The notes under the pieces are model-generated. The model was not told where the DNA came from and searched no databases. It worked only from the letters and a program-made list of their open reading frames with translations. This document shows, piece after piece, positions 45,843 through 56,660 of a stretch of 64,000 nt of DNA. The position numbers and the translations under genes are program-made. The stretch comes from Xanthomonas euvesicatoria pv. euvesicatoria. GTDB taxonomy: Bacteria > Pseudomonadota > Gammaproteobacteria > Xanthomonadales > Xanthomonadaceae. Location: positions 1-64,000 of the forward strand of contig NZ_JAJIUJ010000103.1 of the NCBI RefSeq assembly GCF_020880415.1, in the 5' to 3' direction. Numbering within the stretch: position 1 is the stretch's first letter; the number at the start of each line of letters is the position of its first letter.

Positions 45843-45977
45843 CGGGAATGGAGAATCGGGAATAGGGAATCGGACAGCGGTTTAATGAGGGCGTTATGTC
45901 ATCGAGCCAGTGCGAATTCAGATCAAAAAGCGGCCGACCGCTCTTACGATTCCCGAATCCCGAATCCCGATTCCCGG
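45843..45977. repeat. paired GGGAATCG-type repeat between the amidase and aminotransferase genes
   Basis: Arms at 45843-45872 and 45947-45977 are inverted copies (CGGGAATGGAGAATCGGGAA type) around a 74-nt loop. The words before the right arm (CTCTTACGATTCCCGA) also occur at the guaB-guaA copy, showing that the element is longer than the arms. Confidence 0.8.
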
Positions 45978-45981
45978 CTCG

Positions 45982-47130
45982 TCAGAGCCTACGCAAGCGC
46001 TCGATCGCCGCATCCAGCGTCGCATCGTTCTTGGCAAAGCACAGCCGCGCCAGGCGCTGCCCTGCAGGCGCGTTCTGGTAGAACGGCGACAATGGAATCG
46101 CGGCCACGCCCTTCTCGATCGTCAGCCACTTCACGAATTCGGTATCGGGCAGATCGCTGATGGCTGAGTAGTCCACCAGCTGGAAGTAGCCGCCGGGCAC
46201 AGGCAACGGCTTCAAGCGCGTGGTCAGCAGCCGTTCGCGGAAGTGGTCGCGCTTGGCTTGGTAGAACGCGCCCAGTTGCTCGTCGTGTTCGGGCTCGTCG
46301 CGGATCATCGCAGCGAAGGCGTGCTGGGCCGGACCGAAACTGGTGAAGGTGTTGTACTGGTGCACCTTGCGGAATTCGGCCGTGAGCGCCGGCGGTGCGA
46401 TGGCGTAGCCGATCTTCCAGCCGGTGCAATGGTAGGTCTTGCCGAAGCTGGAAATCACCAATGCGCGCTCGCGCAGTTCCGGCCAGCGCAGCACCGATTC
46501 GTGCCGGCGGCCATCGAACACGATGTGTTCGTAGACCTCATCGGACAGCAAAAAGATGTCGGTGCCGCGCAACAGCTCGGTCAGCGTCTGCATGTCCTCG
46601 GCCGACAGCATCGCGCCGGACGGGTTGTGCGGCGAGTTGATCATCAACAGGCGCGTCTTGGGGGTGATCGCGGCGCGTAGCGCAGCCCAGTCGACCGCAA
46701 AGGTCTGCGGGTGCAGCGCCACATGCACGGCACGTGCGCCGGCCAGATCGATCGCCGGCTCGTAGCAGTCGTAGGCCGGGTCCAGCACGATGACCTCTTC
46801 GCCGGCGCGCACCACCGCGTGGATGGCGTTGAAGATCGCCTCGGTGGCACCGCTGGTGACGGTGATCTCGGTGTCGGCATCGACCTGCGCGCCATAGCAG
46901 CGCTGTGCCTTGCCGGCGATGGCCTGGCGCAACGCGGCCACGCCGGTCATCGGTGGATACTGGTTGTGGCCGGCCGCCATGGCCTTGCTCAGTTCGTCGA
47001 CCAGCCGCTGCGGCACCGCGAAATCGGGAAAGCCCTGGCCCAGATTGACCGCGCCGTGCTCGGCCGCCAGCTGCGACATGACGGTGAAGATGGTGGTGCC
47101 CACCTTGGGCAGCTTGGTCGTGAGGGGCAT
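45982..47130 (-). CDS. PLP-dependent methionine aminotransferase (YbdL-like)
   Basis: A 382-residue class I aminotransferase. [88 protein letters not shown] and [20 protein letters not shown] with Lys231 as the PLP lysine are present. The pattern matches YbdL/KAT enzymes that act on methionine, glutamine or kynurenine, yielding the 4-methylthio-2-oxobutyrate/oxoglutaramate pair handled by the neighbouring omega-amidase. The start at 47130 gives [20 protein letters not shown]; upstream in-frame sequence is not protein-like. Confidence 0.94.
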
Positions 47131-47356
47131 GGTGCCTGTCCGGATCAAGAAACGGGGGACCGCGAGTGTACGCAAAGCCGCCAGCCGGTTGCGCCCGGAC
47201 GCTGCAAAACAGCGTTCCCTGACACATCGCGGCGCCTGCGGCGCTGCCGCAGGCGTCCCCGGCATGCCACCATCGTCGCTACAATGCGCGCCCGGTCCGG
47301 CGCGTGCCTGCCCGGCCCTCCCCCATGCCGTCCTGCGACCCGAGCCTGCTGCACCG

Positions 47357-48001
47357 ATGATCGAACCGCTGCACACCGCACCGCCGCTGCTGGCGGCGCA
47401 CGCCCTGGCCTTCAGCCGCAACGAGGAGCCGGTGTTTGGCCCGCTGGATTTCCATGTCGATGCCGGCGAAGCGTTGCTGGTGCAAGGCGACAACGGCGCC
47501 GGCAAGACCACGTTGCTGCGCGTGCTGGCTGGCCTGCTGCATGTGGAGCGCGGGCAGATCCAGATCGATGGCAAGACCGCCAAGCGCGGCGACCGCAGCC
47601 GCTTCATGGCCTACCTCGGCCACCTGCCCGGCCTGAAGGCCGACCTCAGCACGCTGGAGAACCTGCACTTCCTGTGCGGCCTGCATGGCCGTCGCGCCAA
47701 GCAGATGCCCGGCAGCGCGCTGGCGATCGTCGGCCTGGCCGGTTACGAAGATGCGCTGGTGCGGCAATTGTCGGCTGGCCAGCGCAAGCGGCTGGCGCTG
47801 GCACGGCTATGGCTGTCGCCGGCGCCGCTCTGGTTGCTGGATGAGCCGTACGCCAATCTGGATCTGGATGGCATCACCCTGGTTAACCGAATGATCTCCG
47901 CGCATCTGCGCGGCGGTGGCGCGGCGCTGGTCACCACGCACGGTGCGTATGCAGCGCCACCGGTGCGCACCCGCATGCTCACGCTGGAGGCTGCGGCATG
48001 A
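47357..48001 (+). CDS. ccmA: cytochrome c maturation ABC transporter ATPase
   Basis: ATPase of the CcmABCD complex that releases holo-CcmE. It has 214 residues with Walker [20 protein letters not shown], signature [19 protein letters not shown] and Walker [16 protein letters not shown]. The start at 47357 is the first ATG with the family N-terminus. It opens a nine-gene operon in which most genes overlap, and its stop overlaps the ccmB start (ATGA). Confidence 0.96.
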
Positions 48002-48693
48002 GCACGCATTCGCCGCAACCCTCGCTCTGGCAGGCGGCCCGCGCCCTGCTTGCTCGCGACCTGCACCTGCTGTGGCGACGCCGCAGCGATGCATTGCAGC
48101 CGGCACTGTTCGCATTGCTGATCGTGGTGTTGTTCGCGTTGGGACTGGGCGGACGCCCGGACCTGCTTGCGCAGGCCGCGCCGGCGGTGCTGTGGCTGTC
48201 GGTGTTGCTGGCTGGCCTGCTGTCGCTGGACGCCTTGTTCCGCAGCGATGTGGAAGACGGCTCGATGGAGCAGTGGCTGCTGGCACCGGTGCCGTTGGCC
48301 TGGTTGATCGCAGTGCGCGTGCTGCTGCATTGGGCGACCAGTGCGCTGCCGCTGATTGCCGTGACGCCGCTGCTGGGCGAATTGCTGCACCTGCCGCATG
48401 ACCAATTACCGGTGCTGCTGGCATCGTTGGCGCTGGGAACGCCGCTCCTGAGCCTGCTCGGCGCTGTGGTTGCGGCACTGACGGTGACGATGAAGCGCTC
48501 TGGTATTCTCGTGGCGTTGCTGGCGTTGCCGCTGTACGTGCCGGTGCTGGTGTTTGGTGCCGGCAGCGTGGCGGCCAGCGGACAAGGGCAGGATGCGGTG
48601 GGTGCGTTGTTGTTGTTGGGCGCCGGACTGGTGATCGGCGTGGTCCTGGCGCCGCTGGCTGCGGCGGCCGCGATCCGCATTTCGTTGAGTTGA
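47998..48693 (+). CDS. ccmB: heme exporter membrane protein CcmB
   Basis: Membrane subunit of the CcmABCD complex, 231 residues with six hydrophobic segments. [59 protein letters not shown] and [18 protein letters not shown] match the family. Its ATG overlaps the ccmA stop by 4 nt. A 94-bp gap then precedes ccmC. Confidence 0.96.
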
Positions 48694-48787
48694 GCGCTGC
48701 ACTCGATGCATTGTCGATAGCACGCCCCGCACAACGCGTTGTTGCTGTTTCGAGAGCCAATGCCATTCCAAAGGCTACTGCCATCGC

Positions 48788-50174
<1,387 letters not shown>

Positions 50175-50345
50175 TGGCGTGTGTCAGGAGATCGGCATTT
50201 CTGCAGACAGGTGGCTTGCGCGGCGGGTGCGTGGCTAACGATGTCGCCGTGCGTTGGCAAGCAGGTGCAACCGCTGCAGTAATGCGAACTCTGCAATGCA
50301 CCTTCCGTCGTGGCACGGACCCACGCTCGACAACGCGCCGACCCG

Positions 50346-52283
50346 ATGCTTCCTGAACTCGGGACGTTCCTGCTGGTGCTGGCCCTGCTGGTGGCGCTGG
50401 TGCAGGCCGTGGTGCCGCTGGCAGGCGCACAACGCGGACGCAGCAGCTGGATGGCCGTGGCGCGGCCGGCAGCGCTGGTGCAGCTGGCACTGATCGCATC
50501 GGCCTTTGCCGTGTTGACGCATGCCTTCTTGGTGCAGGATTTTTCGGTGCGCTACGTCGCCGAGAATTCCAACAGCCTGCTGCCGGTGATGTACCGCTAT
50601 TCGGCGGTGTGGGGCGCGCACGAAGGCTCGCTACTGCTGTGGACGCTGGTGCTGGCGTTGTGGACCGGCGCGGTGGCGATCTGGTCGCGGCAGCTGCCGG
50701 CGCATGTGATCGCGCGCGTGCTCGGCGTCATGGCGCTGGTGAGTATTGGGTTTCTGGCGTTCCTGCTGTTCACCTCCAACCCGTTTGCGCGGTTGTTTCC
50801 GGTGCCGCCGGAAGGTGGCGACCTCAATCCGCTGCTGCAGGATCCGGGGCTGATCGTCCATCCGCCGATGCTGTATTGCGGCTACGTCGGCTTTGCGGTG
50901 CCGTTCGCGTTCGCCATCGCCGCGCTGCTGGAAGGCCGTATGGATGCGCGCTGGCTGCGCTGGACGCGGCCGTGGACCAATGTCGCCTGGTCGATGCTCA
51001 CCGTGGGCATCGCGCTCGGTAGCTGGTGGGCGTATTACGAGCTGGGCTGGGGGGGCTGGTGGTTCTGGGACCCGGTGGAGAACGCCAGTTTCATGCCGTG
51101 GCTGGTGGGCACCGCACTGCTGCATTCGCAGGCGGTGACCGAAAAGCGCGGCAGCTTCGCCAGCTGGACCTTGTTGCTGGCAATCGCCGCCTTCGCGCTG
51201 TCGCTGCTGGGCACCTTCCTGGTGCGCTCGGGCGTGTTGACCAGCGTGCATTCGTTCGCCGCCGACCCGTCGCGCGGGCTGTTCATTCTGGTATTCCTGC
51301 TGGCCGTGGTCGGTGGTTCGTTGCTGCTGTATGCCCTGCGCGCGCCGCTTCTGTCGGTGGCGGACGATCCGCGTCGCGCATTCGCCGGCAGCTCGCGCGA
51401 AACCTTGCTGCTGTTGAACAACCTGCTGCTCACCTGCGCCTGCGCCATGGTGTTGCTGGGCACCTTGTACCCGCTGCTCGCCGATGCGTTGGGACTGGGC
51501 AAGTTGTCGGTCGGCCCGCCCTACTTCGGCACCTTGTTCGTGGTGCTGATGGCGCCGCTGGTGGCGCTGCTGCCGTTCGGCCCGCTCACCCGCTGGCAGC
51601 GCGAACAGGCCTCGCGGCCGCTGGCGATGCTGGCGCCGTGGGCAGGCCTGGCGCTGGCGGCCGGCGTGCTGGCCTGGTTGGTCGCGCCGCAGGGACAGTT
51701 GAAAGCCGCCTTCGGTGTCGCCGGTGCAGCCTGGGTGCTGCTGGGCACCGCGCGGTTCCTGTGGACGCGGCGGGCAGCCAAGGGGCGCAGATTCACCGCC
51801 GAGATGCTGGGCATGGTGCTGGCGCACCTGGGCGTTGCGGTGTTCCTGTCCGGTGCCCTGCTGGTGGAGGGATTGAGCCTGCAGCGCGAAGTGGCGCTGG
51901 CGCCCGGGCAACAGGTGCAGATCGGCCGCTATGCCCTGCATTTCGACGGGCTGGAAGAACTGCGCGGGCCCAATTACGTGGCCGACCGTGCCAACCTGCA
52001 GGTGCTCAAGGACGATGCGCCGGTGGGCGCGCTGCAGGCCGAAAAGCGCCGCTACGCCAGCGGTGGCCAGACATTGACCGAGGCGGCGATTCGTCCTGGC
52101 CCGTTTGGCGACCTGTATGTCGCCCTTGGCGAACCGCTGGGCAACCAGGCCTGGGCGGTGCGTGTCCACCTCAAACCGTTCGTCCGCTGGATCTGGCTGG
52201 GAGCGCTGCTGATGGCGCTTGGCGGCCTGGTGACCGCGGCCGACCGGCGTTTTCGTCGTTCTCCGGAGATCCAAGATGGTTGA
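50346..52283 (+). CDS. ccmF: heme lyase subunit CcmF
   Basis: Large inner-membrane core of the cytochrome c heme ligation complex, 645 residues with about fifteen membrane segments. The WWD motif is WGGWWFWDPVENASFMPWL; VAENSNSLLPVMYRYSAVWG and GAHEGSLLLWTLVLALW precede it. The start at 50346 gives MLPELGTFLLVLALLVALVQ. It overlaps the thioredoxin gene that follows by 8 nt. Confidence 0.97.
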   Translation: MLPELGTFLLVLALLVALVQAVVPLAGAQRGRSSWMAVARPAALVQLALIASAFAVLTHAFLVQDFSVRYVAENSNSLLPVMYRYSAVWGAHEGSLLLWTLVLALWTGAVAIWSRQLPAHVIARVLGVMALVSIGFLAFLLFTSNPFARLFPVPPEGGDLNPLLQDPGLIVHPPMLYCGYVGFAVPFAFAIAALLEGRMDARWLRWTRPWTNVAWSMLTVGIALGSWWAYYELGWGGWWFWDPVENASFMPWLVGTALLHSQAVTEKRGSFASWTLLLAIAAFALSLLGTFLVRSGVLTSVHSFAADPSRGLFILVFLLAVVGGSLLLYALRAPLLSVADDPRRAFAGSSRETLLLLNNLLLTCACAMVLLGTLYPLLADALGLGKLSVGPPYFGTLFVVLMAPLVALLPFGPLTRWQREQASRPLAMLAPWAGLALAAGVLAWLVAPQGQLKAAFGVAGAAWVLLGTARFLWTRRAAKGRRFTAEMLGMVLAHLGVAVFLSGALLVEGLSLQREVALAPGQQVQIGRYALHFDGLEELRGPNYVADRANLQVLKDDAPVGALQAEKRRYASGGQTLTEAAIRPGPFGDLYVALGEPLGNQAWAVRVHLKPFVRWIWLGALLMALGGLVTAADRRFRRSPEIQDG

Positions 52284-52878
52284 GTCACGTTCGCCCCGCC
52301 TGCCCACTGCGGTTCTCGTGGGCGCCATCGTGCTGCTGCTCGCCCTGGCAGCGCTGCTGGTCTACGCGGTGGTGCGCTCCGGTCAGGACGATCGCGATGC
52401 CCTGCCCTCTGCGTTGATCGGCAAACCGGCGCCGGAATTCGCGCTGCCGCTGCTGCACGACCCGGCCATCGTGGTGCATGCGCGCGAATTGCGCGGCGCG
52501 CCGTACATCATCAACGTGTGGGGCAGCTGGTGCCCGGCCTGCCGCGAAGAACACCCGGTATTGAGCCGCTTCGCACTGACCAAGCGCGTACGCGTGATCG
52601 GCTACAACTGGAAGGACGAGCGCAACGATGCGCTGCGCTGGCTCGAACAACTCGGCAACCCGTATCTGCTGGTGGTCGCCGATCAGGATGGCCGCACCGC
52701 CATCGATTTCGGCATTGCTGCCGCGCCGGAAACCTTCTTGGTCGACGGGCGTGGCGTGGTGCGCTGGAAGTACAGCGGCATGCTGACCCAATCCATCATC
52801 GACACCCAGTTGATTCCGGCGCTGAGCAAGATCGAACGTTCGCCCACCGCCGCACCGGACCTGCACGCCAAACAATGA
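52276..52878 (+). CDS. ccmG: thiol:disulfide interchange protein CcmG/DsbE
   Basis: Membrane-anchored periplasmic thioredoxin that keeps apocytochrome CXXCH cysteines reduced. It has 200 residues with an anchor at about 11-33 and the active site NVWGSWCPACREEHPVLSRF (Cys86, Cys89). YNWKDERNDALRWLEQLGNP and APETFLVDGRGVVRWKYSG are family phrases. Its stop overlaps the ccmH start (ATGA). Confidence 0.96.
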   Translation: MVESRSPRLPTAVLVGAIVLLLALAALLVYAVVRSGQDDRDALPSALIGKPAPEFALPLLHDPAIVVHARELRGAPYIINVWGSWCPACREEHPVLSRFALTKRVRVIGYNWKDERNDALRWLEQLGNPYLLVVADQDGRTAIDFGIAAAPETFLVDGRGVVRWKYSGMLTQSIIDTQLIPALSKIERSPTAAPDLHAKQ

Positions 52879-53306
52879 TCCGCTGGCTACTGACGCTAGT
52901 GTTACTTCCCTGGCTGGCATTCGCCCAGCCGGTCGGCGACCCGGCGCCGCTGCGCTATGCCTCGGCCGAAGAGGAGGCGCGTTTTCACGCACTCACCGCC
53001 GAGTTGCGCTGCGTGCAGTGCCAGAACCAGTCGCTGGCCGATTCCAACGCGCAGATTGCGCAGGACCTGCGCCGCGAGGTGCTGGCGCTGATGCACGAGG
53101 GCCGCAGCGATGCGCAGATCCGCCAGTTCCTGGTCGCGCGCTATGGCGAGTTCGTGCTGTATCGCCCGCGGGTGGAGTCGCGCACCTGGCTGCTATGGTT
53201 CGGTCCGCTGCTGGTGTTGCTGCTGGGCGCGGGCGCCGTGGTGCGGGTGGTACGCAAACGCAGCGTGGCCGCGCCTGTCGTGCCTGCCGATGAGCAGGAG
53301 TGGTGA
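52875..53306 (+). CDS. ccmH: cytochrome c maturation protein CcmH
   Basis: Periplasmic thiol-redox partner for apocytochrome c, 143 residues. The signal/anchor is WLLTLVLLPWLAFAQ. The LRCVQCQNQSLADSNAQIAQ motif holds Cys46 and Cys49. YGEFVLYRPRVESRTWLLWF leads to the C-terminal membrane span. It is the short CcmH form, with the TPR part encoded by the separate next gene. Its TGA shares a base with that gene's ATG. Confidence 0.96.
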   Translation: MIRWLLTLVLLPWLAFAQPVGDPAPLRYASAEEEARFHALTAELRCVQCQNQSLADSNAQIAQDLRREVLALMHEGRSDAQIRQFLVARYGEFVLYRPRVESRTWLLWFGPLLVLLLGAGAVVRVVRKRSVAAPVVPADEQEW

Positions 53307-54319
53307 TGGCCGGCTTTATCGTCGCGGGGATCGTGATTGCGCTACTGGCCTTCGGCGTGGTGTTGCGCCCGCTGTGGCGCGAAGCGCGCGGCCTGGCCGC
53401 AAGCGTGGCAGTGTTGCTGCTGGCCGCGAGCACGGCGTTGTACTGGCTGGTCGGAACGCCTGGCGCCATTACGCAGCCGACCAATCGCCCGGCCACGCCA
53501 CGTTCGCTGGATGAAGCCATCGTGCAGCTGCGCGCGGCGCTGGCCAGTCACCCCGAACAGGCCGAGGGCTGGGTGTTGCTGGGGCGCTCACTGTCCAGCC
53601 AGCAGAAATTTGCCGAAGCGCGCGATGCCTTCGCACGCGCGGTCGCACTCCGTCCGGACGAAGCGGACGTGCTGGTCGCCGCGGCGCAGGCGCGCATGCT
53701 TGCCGACGACAGCGGCCGCCCGGACCCGGAAGCCATGCGCCTGCTCGAACACGCGCTGGCGGTGCAACCGGACCACCAACGCGCGCGCTGGTTCCTGGGG
53801 GTGGTGCAGCGCCAAGCCGGTGAGCCGGCCAAGGCCAGTGCGACATGGGAGCCACTTTTGCGCGTGGTCGATGCCTCCACCCGCCCGGGCCTGCTCGAGC
53901 AGATCAATGCCGCCCGACAGGACGCCAGGCTCGAGCCGATCCAGGCACCGGCTGCGCCTACCGCCGCTGCAGCGAGTGGCAAACGCCTTCAGGTGCGCGT
54001 GACGCTGGATGCCGAATTCGCCAAGCGCGCCGGACTGCCCGGCGATACCAGCGTGTTCGTGATCGCGCGCGCGGCCGACACGCCGATGCCGGTGGCGGTG
54101 GAAAAACACGCGCTGCGCGAGCTTCCATTGACCATCACGCTGGACGATGGCGACAGCCCGATGCCGACGCGCACGCTGTCGTCGCTGGGCAACGTACAGC
54201 TGCTGGCACGGCTGTCGCGCAGCGGCAACGCCATGCGCCAGGCCGATGACGTGGAGAGCGCTCCGGTGACGGTCGCACTGCCTGCGGCCGCGCCGGTGGA
54301 ACTGGTGATCGGCCGCTGA
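53306..54319 (+). CDS. ccmI: cytochrome c maturation TPR protein CcmI (CycH)
   Basis: Apocytochrome-binding subunit, 337 residues. Two N-terminal membrane segments (FIVAGIVIALLAFGVVLRPL and VAVLLLAASTALYWLVG) are followed by TPR repeats (AEGWVLLGRSLSSQQKFAEA, RDAFARAVALRPDEADVLVA) and a C-terminal beta-rich domain (RLQVRVTLDAEFAKRAGLPG). An overlapping GTG 6 bp upstream is in frame, but the TGATG junction favours the ATG at 53306. It is the last gene of the ccm operon. Confidence 0.93.
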   Translation: MAGFIVAGIVIALLAFGVVLRPLWREARGLAASVAVLLLAASTALYWLVGTPGAITQPTNRPATPRSLDEAIVQLRAALASHPEQAEGWVLLGRSLSSQQKFAEARDAFARAVALRPDEADVLVAAAQARMLADDSGRPDPEAMRLLEHALAVQPDHQRARWFLGVVQRQAGEPAKASATWEPLLRVVDASTRPGLLEQINAARQDARLEPIQAPAAPTAAAASGKRLQVRVTLDAEFAKRAGLPGDTSVFVIARAADTPMPVAVEKHALRELPLTITLDDGDSPMPTRTLSSLGNVQLLARLSRSGNAMRQADDVESAPVTVALPAAAPVELVIGR

Positions 54320-54619
54320 TGGCTGACGCATTGCGCGTGATGGGCGAGGTCATCGACCTAACTGATGCGAGCAAACACTCGATCTTCGTGCAGCCAAGCC
54401 GCTGTACTGAAGGTACATCACGCGTGCATCGACACAGATCGAGCGGCGTTTGCGATTGCCTGCTGAGCCGGATGTTCCGTTGTCTACATGCGCATGCAGA
54501 CGAATGTACGCACCGCCGGCCAGCAGCCTAATCGCGTATCAAATGAGCGCCCCTCGCTTCGTGTATTTCCCATCTCACATGCCCCAGCACCCTCGCGCAG
54601 TGCCAGCTAGAATTGGCCC
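54320..54619. other. intergenic region between ccmI and metX
   Basis: This 300-bp stretch holds no supported gene. TGTAC/GTACA near 54400 forms a small stem. A GCCTGCTG word (about 54459) and a CAGCAGCC word (about 54523) could pair over a distance. I looked for a SAM- or SAH-responsive riboswitch before metX and recognise none. TAGAAT at 54608-54613 lies only 6 bp before the metX ATG, which would imply a nearly leaderless message if used. Confidence 0.4.
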
Positions 54620-55822
54620 ATGACTGAATTCATCCCTGCCGGCACGCTGTACCACGCCCTGCCCTCGCCGTTTCCGATGAAGCGCGGTGGCGTGCTGCAT
54701 CAGGCACGCGTGGCGTACGAGACCTGGGGCACGCTGGCCGCAGATCGCAGCAACGCGATCCTGATCGTCACCGGCCTGTCGCCCAATGCGCACGCGGCGG
54801 CAAACCAGGCCAACCCAGAGCCGGGCTGGTGGGAAGCAATGCTGGGCCCGGGCAAGCCGATCGATACCGCACGCTGGTTCGTGGTCTGCGTCAATTCCTT
54901 GGGCAGTTGCAAGGGCTCGACCGGGCCGGCCTCGGTGAACCCTGCAACCGGCGCGCCGTATCGCCTCAGCTTTCCGGATTTGTCGATCGAAGACGTGGCC
55001 GATGCCGCAGCCGATGTGGTGCGCGCACTGGGTATCGCGCAACTGGCCTGCCTGATCGGCAACTCGATGGGCGGCATGACCGCGCTGGCGCTATTGCTGC
55101 GTCATCCCGGCATCGCGCGCAGCCACATCAATATTTCCGGCAGCGCGCAGGCATTGCCGTTTTCGATCGCGATCCGCTCGTTGCAACGCGAGGCGATCCG
55201 GCTGGACCCGCATTGGAATGGCGGCCACTACGACGATGCCCGCTACCCGGAGTCGGGCATGCGCATGGCGCGCAAGCTCGGCGTGATCACCTATCGCTCG
55301 GCGCTGGAATGGGACGGCCGTTTCGGCCGCGTGCGACTGGATTCCGAGCAGGCGGCCGATGATCCGTTCGGATTGGAATTTCAGGTGGAAAGCTATCTGG
55401 AAGGCCACGCGCGCCGCTTCGTGCGCTTCTTCGACCCCAACTGCTATCTGTACCTGAGCCGCTCGATGGACTGGTTCGACCTGGCCGAGCATGTCGACGA
55501 GCAACCGGCTACCGACTCTGCCATCGACCACGCCCATGCAGATGCCCTGCCCGCCTCCGCCAAGCCGCAGACCGGCGTCTCGACCGCCGACACGGTGCTT
55601 GCCGGCCTGGCGCGTATCCGCATCGCGCGTGCGCTGGCGATCGGTGCCAACACCGACATCCTGTTCCCGGTGCAGCAGCAGGAGCAGATTGCCGACGGCC
55701 TGCGTGCCGGCGGCGCCGATGCGCACTTCATCGGCCTGGATTCGCCGCAAGGCCATGACGCGTTCCTGGTCGATTTCGCCCGCTTCGGCCCAGCGGTCCG
55801 CGATTTTTTGCAGGACTGTTGA
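54620..55822 (+). CDS. metX: MetX-family O-acyltransferase, probable serine/homoserine O-succinyltransferase
   Basis: A 400-residue alpha/beta-hydrolase acyltransferase. The nucleophile elbow is GNSMGGMTALALLL (Ser149), and the acid and base are about Asp346 (IGANTDILFP) and His379 (SPQGHDAFLV). MetX enzymes acylate homoserine for methionine synthesis. Established work shows that many Xanthomonadales members with GNSMGG rather than GGSMGG/GGSLGG are serine O-succinyltransferases of cysteine synthesis. This protein carries GNSMGG. A non-conserved insert rich in Ala/His/Asp (about 295-325) precedes the last catalytic residues. No met or cys gene is adjacent. The family is certain; the acceptor is inferred. 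Confidence 0.9.
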   Translation: MTEFIPAGTLYHALPSPFPMKRGGVLHQARVAYETWGTLAADRSNAILIVTGLSPNAHAAANQANPEPGWWEAMLGPGKPIDTARWFVVCVNSLGSCKGSTGPASVNPATGAPYRLSFPDLSIEDVADAAADVVRALGIAQLACLIGNSMGGMTALALLLRHPGIARSHINISGSAQALPFSIAIRSLQREAIRLDPHWNGGHYDDARYPESGMRMARKLGVITYRSALEWDGRFGRVRLDSEQAADDPFGLEFQVESYLEGHARRFVRFFDPNCYLYLSRSMDWFDLAEHVDEQPATDSAIDHAHADALPASAKPQTGVSTADTVLAGLARIRIARALAIGANTDILFPVQQQEQIADGLRAGGADAHFIGLDSPQGHDAFLVDFARFGPAVRDFLQDC

Positions 55823-55973
55823 GTTCCTTGAACGTCGCTCTGCGCCGCCGGATCTCGGCCGATGCTGCTGGAAGATGACGACCGTCACCGCTGTTTTTTC
55901 CGGCTGGGCAGTTGATGCGTGATATGCGCGCAGATCGCACCGGCAAGCCACACCATCCAACAGAGCAACGCGA

Positions 55974-56588
55974 ATGCGCTATCAGGGACGTCTCAGCGAC
56001 TGGAATGATCACAAGGGCTTTGGCTTCGTCACGCCCCATGGTGGTGGCGACCGCGCATTCGTCCATATCAGCGCATTTGCACGGCAGACGCGTCGCCCGC
56101 GCGATGGGGAGATCATCACGTATGCAATCGAACGCGATGCGCACAAACGCCTGAATGCCACGCAAGTGCGGTGGGCAGACCGTACCACCGCCGCCAGGAC
56201 CGAACAGCGTCGCAGCGGCTTGCCACGCAAGACGCTGGCTGCGGTGTCGATGCTCGCGTTGGCGGCGGCCACGCTGATGCACGTGGTACCGGTGATCGTC
56301 CCGCTCTGGTACGCGGCGGCCAGCCTGGTCACCCTGCTGATCTATGCGATGGACAAGTCGGCCGCGCAACGCAATCAATGGCGCATACCCGAATCCAGCT
56401 TGCACCTGCTGGCGCTGATCGGTGGCTGGCCAGGTGCATTGCTGGCGCAGGAAATCTACCGGCACAAGTGCAGCAAGGCGGCGTTTCAGCTGACGTTCTG
56501 GCTCACGGTTGCGTTGAATGTCAGTGCACTGGTACTGGCAGTGACCGAGACCGATCTGATGGCCGCGCTTGCGGTGCTGTTTGATTGA
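55974..56588 (+). CDS. cold-shock domain plus DUF1294 membrane protein
   Basis: A 204-residue two-part protein. Residues 1-68 are a cold-shock OB fold with the RNP motifs KGFGFVTPHGGGDRAFVHIS; residues about 85-204 are a DUF1294 domain with four membrane segments (AAVSMLALAAATLMHVVPVI, VPLWYAAASLVTLLIYAMDK and two more) and the conserved YAMDKSAAQRNQWRIPESSL plus GGWPGALLAQEIYRHKCSKA. The combination is widespread in proteobacteria and its role is unknown; membrane-tethered nucleic-acid binding is an inference. It starts 151 bp after metX. Confidence 0.9.
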   Translation: MRYQGRLSDWNDHKGFGFVTPHGGGDRAFVHISAFARQTRRPRDGEIITYAIERDAHKRLNATQVRWADRTTAARTEQRRSGLPRKTLAAVSMLALAAATLMHVVPVIVPLWYAAASLVTLLIYAMDKSAAQRNQWRIPESSLHLLALIGGWPGALLAQEIYRHKCSKAAFQLTFWLTVALNVSALVLAVTETDLMAALAVLFD

Positions 56589-56660
56589 ACGCGATCAACA
56601 ACGCGCGGCCCGGCGATCAACTCCCACCCTGTGACCACGTTCGAGGACCTCGGTGATCGG

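Noticed and set aside
54320-54619. SAM-responsive riboswitch before metX
   Set aside because: No SAM-I, SAM-II or SAH core motif could be recognised. The stems present are short and unspecific.
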